Part shown: in pieces, positions 9,898-24,800 of the stretch
How positions within the stretch are numbered: the first letter of the stretch is position 1
How the letters are laid out: the number at the start of each line of letters is the position of its first letter
Source of the DNA: Paratinospora sagittata
Taxonomy: Eukaryota > Streptophyta > Magnoliopsida > Ranunculales > Menispermaceae
Assembly (NCBI GenBank): GCA_035771175.1
Contig: CM069593.1
Location: forward strand, 35,786,741 to 35,850,740
Length of the DNA stretch: 64,000 bases
Direction of reading: 5' to 3'
Position numbers and translations under genes: made by a program
The notes under the pieces: generated by a model
The model's database searches: none
Seen by the model: the letters and a program-made list of their open reading frames with translations, nothing else
Told to the model about the DNA's origin: nothing

Positions 9898-12800
9898 CTG
9901 AAATTACACGATAGCACCATGTAAGCAAGCAGATTGACACAAGAATCGCTCAGAAGAGAATATTTACAGAGCAATTGGGAAGCATGTTAGGCTTGATTCA
10001 AAGGCTCCGGCAAGTGTGGATTCTCCAACTATCTTATTGCACTTTAATAGGTTGCAACATTGTGGATACTTCCTGCTGCAGCACATTGTATGTGGAATAC
10101 AAGGTCATTAAGGCAGCAAGACCACAAAATATTAGTGATTTGAAGACACTAGATGCCCCCTGACTTGTATTTGATTGTCCTCAACAGTACCAATGCAGTT
10201 ATAATTCATTATATTCAGATACCAAATGTATTGATTTCATGCTAACTAGAAAAATACAATCTTCAACATGCAATCATATTTTATAAGGGAAACCACCCAG
10301 GATATGAAGTTTAGCCAATTAAAACATATGTTTGAGAGGGTCCTTCAGCTCAAGAAACAAGAGATTTTTTGGCAAGATGGTCCCAACCCTGTGCTGCACT
10401 TAATAACCAACATAAAACATCATAAACAATTTTATGGGAAGCCTTAGTGGATTTTTCATACCACAGGCCATGTCCCATACATTACTATTCTGGTTTCTGG
10501 ATCATTTACTCATTGTTACCTTGATAGAAACAGGCTAGCCTTGCAAGTTGCAATATAAGTGCAAAATGAGAAACCATACCAAAATGAATAAAATTACATA
10601 CCAGGCACTGTTGGGCCTGATCCAAGATCACTTCCATAATCAGCAAAAATTGCTCCATCCACTGGCCCAAACTGTGATTGGGAGAAAACCATAAAAGAGA
10701 AGGGAAAACGTAAAGAATAATTATTAATTAATTAAAAAAAAAAAAAAAAACATGGAGAGATACTGTTTAGAAAGCTATCAAGAGATCAGACTGTGTGGGT
10801 ACTTGAATTTTTCAACATATAAGCATGTTTTCACCCATGCAGCAGGGAAAAGGCTTCATTGAGTTTGAGGATAAAGATGCTTTCACAAATTTAAACTTTG
10901 TTATTGGCTAAGTAGGACAGTTGATTAAAGGTAAGATTTGAATAAGTTTGTCTTGGGCCTCTTGGCAAATAAGAAAAAGAAAAAGAATTAACCTTTTTTT
11001 AACATGAAAACGTATTAGATTGAAAACAAGGAAGCAAAATAGGAGAGGACCAGATATCCTCCTAGAAAAATATAACAAAAAGAAAGAATTACAAAATATT
11101 AGCCTATACCCTTAGCCATTCCTACAAGCTGAACCCCCTAACTAACTTGGTGGAAGCAATCCAAAGGGAAGCTTTTAAGTGTTGAAAGTCGGATAAGATT
11201 CATAGATTCTCTCTAGTTATCTGATCTCTTAAAATCGAATAAATCAGTTAGGAGTTTTACTAGTTTAGGCTGGTTGAATAAGATTGTTATCAGATCCTAA
11301 CTGTTAGGAGTATAGAATTATCAGGATTCTTGTTTTCCTGATACACTTTTGCCTTTAAAGACTTGTAATTGTCATCATGCTTGGAATAAGATTCTAGGGG
11401 TTTCATATTCCAAAGGAACCTGAGATTTTTCTATCGGGTATCAGAGCACTACTCTGTACTGGTGTTTGTCTTTGAGTGTTGTGGTGATAAAACCCTGGGC
11501 CCCGACGGTTTCACGATGGCATTCTATCATAAGTCATGGGAAATGGTCAAGATGGATCTTATGAAGGTAATGAAAGACTTCTTCGAAAATGGGGTGGTTA
11601 ATGTTAGAACAAATGAGACTTATATATATTTAATCCCCAAGAAACTTAACTCTTGTAGAGTTTCAGATTATAGGCCCATTAGCTTGGTAACAAGCTTGTA
11701 TAAAATTATCTCCAAGGTTTTGTCACTTAGATAAAGATCCGTGCTTCACAAGACAGTTGCGCAGCCACAATTTGCCTTTGTTCATGGTTGTCAAATTTTG
11801 GATGTGTCACTTATTGCAAATGAGGTAGTAGAAGAATATTGGAGGAAAAAGAAAGCAGGGATTGTCTTTAAAGTGGACTTTGCAAAGGCGTATGATTCAA
11901 TCAATTGGGACTTTCTTGATTTTGTTATGATACAAGATATGGGGGAAAGATGGAGAAAGTAGATAAATGGTTGCCTTAGGGCGGTTAACTTCTCAGTAAT
12001 GGTGAATGGTAGACCCAGAGGCAAATTTTCAGGGCACAGAGGGTTAAGACAGGGGGATCCACTTTCTCTCTTCCTTTTCACCATTGTCGCTGATGTTCTA
12101 AGTAGATTGATGGACAAAGCTTGTGAGGTTTCGATTACAAGAGGCTTCATTGTGGGAAAAGAAAGGATCGAGATATCCCATCTCCAGTATGCAAATGAAA
12201 CCTTATTTCTACTCCAAGGAGATGAAGAATGTGCATTGGGAGCTATCAGAGTTTTGGAGATGTTATGCAGCATGTCGGATCTGAGAATTAATATGTCTAA
12301 GAGCCAAGTGGCTGGAATTCATGTGGATGGGTGTGTTCTTGCCTCGATTGCAAATAAGGTTTTATTGTTCGATCGGATCTTGGCCATTGTCATACCTTGG
12401 GCTGGCTTTAGGGGGGAATCCAAATGTTCTGAATTTTTGGGATCCTGTGTTGGAAAAGATATTGAAGACACTGGATGGATGGAAGAAGTGTTTTTATCCA
12501 AAGGAGGAAGATTATCTCTTATCAGATCAGTGTTCTCTGCTCTCCCCACTTATTTCCTTTCTTTGTTTAGAATTCCCAATGGAGTGGCTAAAACTATAGA
12601 AAAAAGAATTTGGTCCTTTTTATGGAAAGGGGTGGATGAAAAGAGTAATCGTCATCACTTAGTAAATTGGAAGGTGGTGTAGAAACCGAGGGTAAAGGTG
12701 GCTTGGGGATTGAAAATTTAGTGAAAAGAAACGAGGTTTTGGCATCAAAATGGTTGTGGCGACTTTCTCAGGGGGAAAATTCTTTATGGGTTAAGGTTGT

Positions 12801-15800
12801 TAAAAGCATACACAGCTCTTCACACTATGGATGGGACATTAGAACACCTTCCATTTCATGTAGAAGTCCTAGGAAATTTATTCACTTTCTTTTCCTCATT
12901 TTTTTCCATTTCTATCTCGGGTTTTAGGTAACGGTATGTCTTTACGTTTTTGGGAAGATATTTGGTGTTGAGAATCTTCGTTGACGTCTAGGTTTCCTCG
13001 ATTATATCAATTGTCGCTTCTTCATAATGAACCAATTGCACATTTTGTTAATCTCTCGGATGGTAACTCATCTTCCTATTGGAACTTTCATTTCTCTCAA
13101 ACGCCATCTTCTAGGGCCATTGCACAGTTGAATGAATTATCCGCCATCTTAGGTAATGTGAGATTATCTCAAGAGGTGGATTGTTTCAAATGGTCCTCAT
13201 CTCTTTCTGGTCGTTTCTCTAGTAGTTCTTTCTTTGATGCTTTAATTGATTGCCCACCTTCTAGCTTTTCTTCTTTTGTATCATCACTATGGGCTGCACA
13301 TGTTCCTTTCAAAATTAAATTTTTTGGGTGGTGTCTTTTGAATAAGAAGATTAATACTACGGATGTCATGCAAAAACGCTTTCCTTATCGTTTTTTAAGT
13401 CCTAGTTGTTGTCTGTTGTGTAAGAAGGAAGGGGAATTCGTTGATCATTTGTTTGCACAATGTGAGTGGATTTCCTTCTTATGGCAAAGATGGTAGCAGG
13501 TGTGTGGAAGCTCCTTCATTATTCCTTATACGATTGAGGAATGCATCGCAGGGTCTCGGTTTTCTCATCATTCTAGGAAGAATATGGAGATTGGTAGAAT
13601 GATTTCATTGGCCACATTATGGGTGATTTGGTTAGAAAGGAATAGGAGAGTATTCCAAAATAGAATGAAGGATTGATGGGGTTTGTGGGAGAAGGTTCTG
13701 TTATTGGCAGCAGGATGGGCTGCATCTTCAAAGTTTTCAGGTGGATTTTCAGTTTTGGAGTGGTTCCGGAGTGGTTCCAGAGTTGGCCATCTTGTATGTT
13801 GTAGCAAAGTTGTGTGCTGCAAATGGGGATAGTGTGTTTCAGTTTTTGGAGTCTTTTATGTTTTATGTTCCTGATGTAAATAACTCTATACTTTATTATT
13901 AATACATTATACGTTGTTTCTTCTTCTTTTTTAAAAAAAAGACAGATATTGACTGCTATGCAGCGAACTAAATAAAGTACGAAGTGAAATATGCAAAACA
14001 CAAAAAAAGATGTTGAGTATTTACCATAGGAAAAGAAATTTCCCCACTACCAACCACATACGATCGACCAGAACCCACAGCACCCTCTTCATAACCTCGT
14101 ATACTGTTAGTGCCACCAATTGCAAAAGCTTCATGTGGTGAGAAATTTCCCACCACGTGACCACCAGACAAACTACATAAATTAAAAACAAAGCAAACCA
14201 GTAGAAACAGGATCAGATGGAACATGACTATGTCCATATTTTCATGAGTCATAAAAGATGGGTGAAACTGAGGTATAGGATGTCTCTTGATCCTGCTCTA
14301 TTTACTAGTTACTACCACTAATCCCACTCAAAATGCTACCTCCAGAAAATACCTTAAAAGAAGGCGAGCAGGACCAATTTCCATGCCCTTCCTTGCACGT
14401 GCGTTCACTCTGTTAAAAGATAGCCACTCAGGCAAAACAGGAAGACCCTGCTCCATGTTTAACACCAACTGCAAGAGAAAAGTGCAAAGTGATGAATGAA
14501 ATCGGATGATAGAAAATCAAAAGCACCCTTTGTAAAATTTCGAAGGCCAAGAACATGTTTGAAAAGCAAAACCAACCATTGAAGATCCAAAGTCACCAGT
14601 ATCAGTGTAAACACCCTCCAGTTTGGTAAGCAGCATTTCATCATGCGTATTGCCACTGAAAAGTAACAAGGGAAAGGCAATAATAGAAAAAAGTACAACT
14701 CTAGAATAGTGCATTAGGCAAGCATAATAAATTATTGTACAAAACTAAGCAGGAACTGTGTGATTTGGAGATGCATACCTAGCAGTCAGTGGGCTGCTGT
14801 AGCAATCCTTGATAATAGGATTTCCTTTCTCATCACGAGCACCAGCACGCTGAGAAAACTTAAAATTACTACAACAAATTGGATAGAACTTACGTAACAA
14901 GACATGGACATCTAAATGGATATCTCAAACTGATGCCATGCACATGTCACCTAAAAAATTCTAGCACACAATTTATTACAGAATGTTTAAATGTAACAAT
15001 AGCACAATACATGGACATTTAATTTGGTATCTCATACTGATGTTGATTTATGTGATTATCAATTAAGAAAAACCTAGCACACAATTTCTTTTAATTAAAA
15101 AATGTCTAATTAGCAACACATGGGCATTCTCAATCTAATGCACGGTTCAAAAAATCGAATTATTTCACTGAATTGGATGTAATATAAAAAATGCAAAAAT
15201 TCATCGAAAAATTCAATAATATTCAACAAATTCAAAAAAAATTCAATAAACTTTGATAAAAGTTTAATTTTTTAATTAGAAAATGCAAAATATTGATAGG
15301 GAATTCGATGAAATTTGATAAAATTTTGACAAAATTCGATGAAATTCAATAAAGAATAAAAAAAAATGCCAATAATTATGCATTATTTTTAACTTCATCA
15401 ACCAACATGGCAATATAAATAAAAAATAATAATCTAACAATCACATAATTTATGGGATATGGCTTATGGAAAAAAGAAGCAAGAAAAAAACAAAGAAAGA
15501 AAGAATAAATAGGACAAAAACTTAAAAATGCATTGAAAGAATTCTCAAAGTCATCTTCTTTTAGTTAAAATTCTATAAAACAAAATGATAAAAAGCAATA
15601 CATTTGAATAATAAACTAATAAATTAGGGAAGGTGGAATGTCAAACTAGTGAAGTATATGGTCGAGAAGCAAGACACTACAAAATTGAAATCAAAATATA
15701 GAAAAGGGATTAAGACCAAAATCCACCATTTTAAATTCATAAACCCACTTAATAGTTTGTTAGGTCATTTATGGATATTTTTATGTATTAAAAGTGTCTA

Positions 15801-18800
15801 TTTATGTTAGTTTTTAGCTTATATTACAATAAATCTATATATTTTAACATCTATGCACAAATTCTCTAAAGTCTAAACATCTCTAATTTAGCGATTTTTT
15901 ACAAAAATTCTTTGTCAAATTAAACTGCCCCAAATTAATTTTGATTTTCAAGTGTTCAAAGTCTAGGGCGAAATCGAATTTTCAATCTTTGTTCTGGTGC
16001 CATGCACATATCAACAAAGAAAATGTAACACAATTTTCTTATGACAATTTTGTTTCAAATGTAAAAAAATTGAAATAAAAAAGAAAACATCTAAAATAAG
16101 CCTTCAAAATCGTTCATTTCAAATGGCCATTGAAAAATACACTTTACTTTCAAGTTTAAGATTTCAATACCTTCCATTCCTTCAATATACATTTGTTTTT
16201 ATTCCTCCATTTAAGATGCTATGTTACCTGGACTCGGGTATGGGTGTCGGATATGGATACATATCTAGAGGTCTGACTTGTTCATTTTCGAATTCTAAGA
16301 TACAGGGACTCGGCTATATTATATGTCGTTCTTTTCTTTTTTTTCTTCTTTCCACTCATTTATTGTCCATTTTGTTCTCCAACTTAAGTAAATTTCACTT
16401 ATTAGTCATTATCTTCTTTCATCCTTTCTCTTCTTTCCATTGGAGAATCTACATAGTAATATTCTAAAATCCAAAGAGTCTCGGACACTTATCCCATACC
16501 TGTGTCACTTCAAGAAGTGTCGGACACAGGTACGTCGGGCTAAAGTAAAGAGTTCGGGTACCATAGTTAAGATGTAACAAAATAACAAATCAAGTTGCTA
16601 GAACAGAGATTACTAAGACAAATGAACTGGTTTAGATATGCTTTGGTTTTTATTTAGAAACTTGTCGAAGAAAATTTTTGTTTGAAAATTCTCTCCACAA
16701 AGGTACTGGGAGAAAACAGATTGAAGTATATTATTTCTATCTCGAGAGTTGACTCTTCTTGGTTAATGCAAGGAGAAAAGCACACCACTGTTCAAAATAA
16801 CTAAACCCCAGAGACATTACACACTATGGAAATTGGAAAGGTTACAAAGCATGAAATAGAAGCCCTTCCCTAAATATAACAATAAGAACCAGATGAAATT
16901 TTAGAAAATAGTTCATTATGAATATGGGAATAGTACCCTGCAGTTGAACTTGTCCACATTACTCGATTACGAGGTATGATGAGAACTTTTAGAGCTAGAC
17001 ACTTGACTGCCTTTCTCAGGTATAGCAAAGTGACACAACTATGTAACTTTTATTTATTTATTTATTTATGTATGATATAGAGAAAATTCTTTGCATAGGA
17101 AACACTATAAATTTTTGACAAAATTTGGTCGTATATTCTTATGTAGCAAATATTCAGATAAATGTTTCAGAAACACCCCATGTAAAATTCATAGAATTGC
17201 TAATATAGGTAGCTGGCTTAGATCTAGAAAATATACGTAAGATAGTTAACTTTCAACCAATTACCTGATAAATAAGTCCAACTGTTCCACTCCATTTTGG
17301 TCTGAAAGGTCGACTGAACTCAATACCAGCAGTGACCCGACCAATGGTAAGACTACTATGAGGAGGTTGGTTTCCGTGCACTAGCGTTCCTGGAGTTCTT
17401 GAATTCTAAATTCAAAAAGAAGAAAATGAATTATATAAATTTGTTCAGCCCCTTCCACAGATTTGAGTAGAAACAAACTATTTTTTTTCTTTTTTTCTTT
17501 TTTGCTAGGAAGAAGCGGAGTACAGTTGATTACCTGAACCATGATTGACTTAGAAGTCCTCTTATCATCTCCTTCAATCCATGGATCAGTATAATTTATG
17601 CGAAAAATAGAATCGATTTGCCCCCTTTCCCAAGACATGTTTAGCTTTTGGTTTCTCCCAAAAACATTTCGATGAGAATATGCAAAGCTACAAATGTAAT
17701 TAACAGATATGGTCAGCAAAATGCAATATGAATAATTCCTATCAAGTTAAATAAATGAATCATTTCCTCTATTCAAGTTTTGTTGTGAGACATTATTGGT
17801 ATTGCACTACCATTAGTGCAAACAGATATGGTTGTTGGTCTGATGACCCCCGCCCTATTTGATTTTGATGATTACAAACAAAATTCCATATGATCTAACA
17901 TCTTGATCTAGTGTTTTTCAGTTTGACTATTTCTATGTGGAAATGTGACTAAGACAAAGCTAATGTCTACCCATCAAAAGTCAAAACTGAAGGTCAAGAT
18001 TGATGATAAATCAAGTTGAAGACAAGAGCATGCATTCGGTCAACCTGTAGTCAAAGCAAAATGTCCGATCAACTAAAGACAAGCAAAAGTCAACCGGAGA
18101 TCAAAGCATCGGAATGTAACGAATTTTTTAATTTGTATATGCTTAGATACTCTTAGGTTGTAGTTTTCCTTCTAGATTGATCAGCCACATGTTTTTCGAT
18201 TGCTTCTCGTTGAAAATCTTTTACATGTTCGATTTTCCCTTTTTCTGGTTTTTACTTATTCGGTTAGTCGGTTTTTTGGTTTCACTCTCCATTTTATTTC
18301 TCAACATCATTTGAAATTCAATGTTATTAGTATTCATAGCTTGAAGTTTTTCAAAACGAATTTTAAGCCGTACATGTTTATAGGTCAAGGAACTCACTCC
18401 TCTTGAAGGAACTCACTCTTCTGGAGGAACTCACTCCTTGATAGCTTTTGAAGTAAAATTGACTTAATAAAATAGTTTCTTGATTGAAAAACTCATTTCC
18501 TAATTGTTTTTTATGAATCATGTTTCAAGAAACTCATACATGGTAAAGAAACACATTCTTGACATGTCATTGTTTCTCAAGCACCGAAAGAGTGAATTCC
18601 TACTTGAAGGAACGCACTCCAGCTGGACAAAACTCTCAAAATTTGTCTAAGGCATTGAGGAATGCACTCCAGTTTTATTCCATGCAAGGGAAAAAGTGTC
18701 CATAACTCTTGGGCTTTGGGGAACGCGTTCCAACAGGAAGGAATGTATTCCAGCAGGTGTGGACAAAACTTTGTATTTTTGTCTCAGGTCTTGAGAAATG

Positions 18801-21800
18801 TGTTCGTCACTTTGAGAAAAAAATTTTCGAAATTCGTGGAGCGCACTCCTCTGGAAGGAACGCACTCCACCTGGGCTTTTGAAAACTTTTTAACTACAAA
18901 GTGTAAACTTCGAGCTTTCATTCTAAGCCATTGATCTCATTTTTAATCATCATTAAGTCATTTAATCTTGGCCATACACTTTAGGTTTTGGGTTTTTGAG
19001 AGTAATAAAGTATTTAAACTTTCTCAAAATCTCTTTCACATATCTTTTTACACATCATTTCATTAAGCAATTAAGAGCATTAATTGAAGTGAGCAGCGAA
19101 AACTTTTGAACACTTGTGTCCACATCTTTCTCTGAGATTTAAAGCTTCTTGAAGATTTCTCCATTGTGTGTGTGTTGAAAAGATCAAGTTCTTAAAGAGT
19201 TGATTTTCTTTTGATCGAATCAAAGTTTTTCTTCCATCGCTTTCAGTTGTGCATTCGTTTTACACTTAGTGGTTGAGACATCTTAGGAAGAAACTAGTGT
19301 TATTTGTAAGTATATCGAGGTTTGTTCAGTAAGGAACAACCTCTCTTAATCTCTATTCTATTTTGAATTAGCTTGTTAGCTAATTGGGAAGTTTCCCTAA
19401 CCGGGAGACGGTGATTGTAAAAACGATTTAATCCTCACCCGTTAAGTAGGATTAGTTAGTGGATTTGGGAAATCTTGATCGGGGTGATCAAGTAGTGGAG
19501 GTAGGCTTGATTGAGAAGCCAGACCACTCTAAATCTCTGGTGTTCTTTCTTTATCTTCATTTTAGCAACTTTTAATTTGTTTTAGTTAATTTGTGTTTTT
19601 TAAAGGTCCTAGAAAAATCCGCCAACGCCCAATTTACCCCCCTCTTGGGTGTCTATCAATGTTGAGATATTCACTACTTAAATTGCAGCATCAAGCAAGT
19701 GTAGCCATTAATTCAAGGGAAGATTTATAACCATTGGATTCAAATATATAGGCAGTTGTAGTTTGGCAAATCACCTCCTTCAAGGTGCATTTGAATAAGT
19801 TGTTAAATACTTAAATGAATAATTTCATTCTATCAATATTATCTCTATATCTTAAGAATAATTTATATAATTCATTTTCTTCTTGGCTTGCCCATACATT
19901 CATCAAACCAATGAGAAATTTTTATTTTTTTTTGACAAGAAATATGAATGAGCAATTATTTTTGAACTCACACAATTTTTTGTTAAACAGAGTAAATAAT
20001 AAATACAGTAGAATTGGAATTAGCTTTTTATGTTCAAAAATATATTATCTATAGTTTATTCAAATTCCAAGACTTAAATTAGTTAATAAAAGACATAATT
20101 CAATTTCATATCATATTCCAAGCCAAAGTTCTTCTTCTTTCATCACAAGTCTAGGCAAAATAAACCGCCTAGGTATCACCATAATGCCTTGGCTGCATAT
20201 CTAAAAGATAAATGTAACTAAATTCATTGTTGGCATAGAGAGCATTATTAAAATTAACACCACTTAGTAAAAGACTAAAATTTATAGATAATACCTTATA
20301 AATTATAGGTAGAATCAACCAATTGAAAAACACCATCTGTGATTAGCTAGGAGACATTCAATATATAGATAACAAACAAATTTGCTTGACCGCAAAACCC
20401 CAATTTAAGCACCGACTTTGTGTCCTCATAAAAAATGAAGCTAAACGCATTTGTTTTTTCCAAGAAAAAGGTAGGTTCTTGGCATAAATATATGTATGGA
20501 TATATGCATGAAATATGCAACACAAACATCTACTCTACTGCTACTCAACTCAACTAAAACCCAACTACATGGGCTCAACGCAACACAACACAAACATCTA
20601 CTTCATAGTTCATGTAATAAACATACATAGAATTGGAGAATAGTAAAGTATCCCAGACATGATGTATCACCTTCCAACCAGACCTGATAGAGGACCACTA
20701 GTTATCCTGCAAATCAAAGTACCACCAAATGTTAAAACTACAATGCAAAAATAGAATGATGGCTAAACTACAAAGAAATAATTGTCATGGAATAATTCAG
20801 TACTAAGTTCCCTCTCTGATAGCACCACTTACCCACTAGATATACCACCACCGGCAGAAAAACCTCCACTAACACGCTCCACAACATTTAATAACAAATC
20901 GACCTTTCCAGTATCTGCATTATTTGGATGTGATATAAATTCTAAAGGAAAATATGCAGAAAAAATACATTTGGTGAAAGATTCCCAGGAAACACCTGCA
21001 TGCGTATAAACTAAAATGCAATGGAATTTCTACATGCAAATATTAAAAGAAAGTTGAGAGCTGACATGAGTTATTTGATGCTTTTTGACAGCAGTCCAAA
21101 GAAGATTATTTTCCATGACTCTAAGCACAAAGCCACGATAGAAATGTATGCATTGAAGCACTACTTGGAAACTTAGCAACTTCTACCAATGAACCACATG
21201 CTCCAAGTGATGGCGCCCAAGATTAAATGGCCAAACTGATGGCAGTAAGTGGATTATGGAACAACATTTTTTTAGCACCCCTCTGATTGTTTCAGAACTG
21301 ACACCAGAAATGCTGGTATTGAGGAAAAATGAATTTGATATAAGGTTCATATTATTATTATTATTCGACCGGCATATCCATTGTTATGTTGAACATTATC
21401 GGCCTCTTCTTCTGAATGATCATTATTTCTTCCCCGCCATCTGTAAATCGAAACTTAAACGATGAAAGAAGCCATGTTATTTAATGAATAAGGTTCACGC
21501 ATCATTTGTTGAGAACTTGAGATGCATAAGGCTTTTATTGATGTCCAACGTCATTCTGAATGTCCAACATACTTAGTATATCGTTCGTCTTTGTGAGTCA
21601 GTCATCTACATTTTTGAATTAATTAGATCCAAAAACTGCAGATGATATCATTTATTGTGCCTCATCAATCTCTACAACTATCGTAAACATCCATTGCGCA
21701 TCTTAATTAGGATTTTACAAATAATATGTGGCTCATGATGTATTTTAGCTACTTATATTACAATACATTATTATCACAAGTTCATAACAAAAGAAAGGAA

Positions 21801-24800
21801 GACCTATAATTTACATGTACATTGCACGAAACATAGACAAGCATTGTTTGTGCAAAGATTATGTGTTTTTCAATATATCTCTTTTTTTTCTTTTTTTTCC
21901 CTCTTGAGAGACAAGATTAAATCATAGATGAAGTCATACTTGCTAAAAAATTGTCAGGATGTGTTATTCGTAATATTGTAACAAGCAGTGTTGTCAAGGC
22001 GGAAAGGTGGTGGTAGGCGGTAAACTTTAATTAGGCGAGGGGAGGCCTAGGCGGGATATAAAATATTTATTTAGAGGTCCTTGAAAATTTTATTTATTTA
22101 TTCATTGGTCCCTCACTCCATATATATATGTATGTAATTATTAATTTAATTTATATATTAAATTATATGTAATTATTAATTTAATTAAGAAGTCAAAGTG
22201 GAAGAAGGGAGAGGATTTCGCAAGTTTTAACAAAAAAAAAATTCAAAAAAAACCCTTTAAAAAAAATATTTGCTTAGACCTCCCCAAACCGCTTAGACGG
22301 TGGTCTAGGCGGTGCCACTACCCAAGGGGCCTAGGCGCTGCCTTAACAACACTGGTAACAAGTATATTTCATAGAATTGATCACTCAGAAGGAAGAAAGA
22401 TAGCTTGACATTAAAATGGTACTTTGGGTGATGCCCAATAAGTTAAATAACTTTTGTCCTATGTTACCCGGACTCTTTACTTTAGCCCGACGTACCCATG
22501 TCCGACACTGCATGAAGCGACATGGGTATGGGATATGTGTCTGACTCTTTGGATTTTAGAATATTATTATGTAGATTCTCCAATGGAAAGAAGAAAAAGG
22601 ATGAAAGAAGATAATGACTAATAAGTGAAATTTACTTAAGTTGGAGAACAAAACGGACAATAAATGAGTGAAAAGAAGAAAAAAAAGGAAAGAACGACAT
22701 ATAATATAGCTGAGTCCCCGTATCTCAGAATTCGAAAATGAACAGGTCAGACCTCTAGATATGTACCCATATCCGACACCCATACCCGAGTCCAGGTAAC
22801 ATAGCTTTTGTCCACACTAACTTAGGATGTTAGATTCAAAGAAAGAGTCTGGTCAATGAATACATTTGATTGATTAGACAATCAATCAATAGATGTTGTT
22901 GCCCAAAACCAACCATGTGTGTGAAAAGTTAATTCGTAAGATTTTTTGCTCATAAGTGCTCATTCAAGATTAGCTAATATCAACTATCACAAGAGTGACC
23001 TCTCCTAGGGGTGGCAAAATGGGCCCAGACCCGTTTGTCCCCTTTCGTCCAACCCGCTTTATAACGGGTATGGACAACATTTTATAAACCAAGCTGGGTA
23101 CGGACAAAATATTTGTGTCCATTATAAAAATCGAGTCGGGTTCGAACATAAGTTTAAAAAACCGGGTACCCAGATCCTAATCAATACAAGGGATAAAATT
23201 TACATATATTTTAAATTGTCCTTGCCCTAGTTCGATTAAATCTTTTTTACTTATATTTTTTCTAAAATCTTTTTTCTCTTAATTATCTTCTTCTTCTTCA
23301 TTCTTCATCACTAATAGCATAACATTTTTATTTTTATTTTTTGAAAAAGCATACTTTACCACCATATTTTTTTTAAAATGCATACAAGTACGGATAAAAC
23401 CAGGCTACCCGATTTTTGAAACATACGGATTTGGACAATCACTTGTCGTCCGTTTCACAAACCAGGCTAAGTACGGACATGCCATATATCTGTTAGTATG
23501 AGGCATTGTCCATACCCGTACCCCCTTTTTTGCCACCCGTAACCTCTCTTTACATGTGCATAATTGCTAAAGACTCTTTCCTTGAATCTTTTGTGAGAGA
23601 AAATATGTTCTTTTTTTTTAAGATGAGAGAATGCATGCTTAGTTAATTGAGTGCACTTTTTTCTTTAGTAATAAATATCTTTCATTTATGAGTGAGATTT
23701 TTAAATCACAAGGTGGGTGACATCACTTGGCCATTGAATTGTATGCTCGTAACCGATCAAATGTTTAATTAGCCAAACTGATTTGAAAAGTTAACAAGTT
23801 ATATCTACCTAAAAAGGTTTAGACTAATCCTTTATCATCCTGACTATTCATTATTATATTGGTGTGTCCATGCTTTACGAATTACCGATGTCAAATGAAA
23901 TAAATATTGTTTTATAATTTACGGGTGTAAGCACACCCGACCATTTTGCATCAGGTTTAAGATTAAAATCAGGTTGATCAGGTGGATTTATAGCAAACCC
24001 AACCTAATCAGGTCGAGCCTCGGGTTTTACTGAAACCCAACCCTCGTAACCCGACCCGGTCCGACCTATTAATAAACACCCCCTTGCTCATAACTGCTCA
24101 TTCAAGATTAGCTAATATAAACTATCACAAGAGTGACCTCTCCTAGGGGTGGCAAAATGGGCCCGGACCTATTTGTCCCCTTTCGTCCAACCCGCTTTAT
24201 AACGGGTATGGACAACATTTTAAAAACCACGTTGGGTACGGACAAAATATTTGTGTCCATTATAAAAATCGAGTCGGGTCCGAACATAAGTTTAAAAAAC
24301 CGGGTACCCGGTTCCTAATCAATACAAGGGATAAAATTTACATATATTTTAAATTGTCCTTGCCTTAGTTCGATTAAATCTTTTTTACTTATATTTTTTC
24401 TTAAATCTTTTTTCTCTTAATTATCTTCTTCTTCATTCTTCATCACTAATAGCATGACATTTTTATTTTTATTTTTTGAAAAAGCATACTTTACCACCAT
24501 TTTTTTTTTAAAATGCATACAAGTACAGATAAAACCGGCGACGATGTTCTCGGCTCAAACCAGTAGCGGACTTGCATTCTGGATTCCACACGGATACAAG
24601 AACTTCCTAATGTTATTGCTACGTCTCTGTTCATTCTAGGTTTGAATCATAAGACTAAAAGTGTTGATGTTATGGTGATGTGCATTTTAGTTATTAGTTT
24701 CCATTGGTTGTAACTTGTAAGCACGTCTCTTGTAGTCTAGATTTATTGTAATTGTTTATAACTCATTGCATATGTATAAAGCTATGTTACCCAGACTCTT

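Noticed and set aside
11791..12273. 160-codon minus-strand ORF
   Set aside because: Antisense shadow of the L1 reverse transcriptase; no family similarity on that strand.
16123..16467. 114-codon ORF repeated in part at 22783-22556
   Set aside because: It is translation of the CTATGTTACC MITE; the repeat reflects two MITE copies, not a gene family.
23006..24536. Simple tandem duplication of a hAT-like element
   Set aside because: The second copy lacks the right end and TSD of the source and lies inside other TIRs with their own TSD, so I prefer capture; simple duplication is kept only as the alternative.
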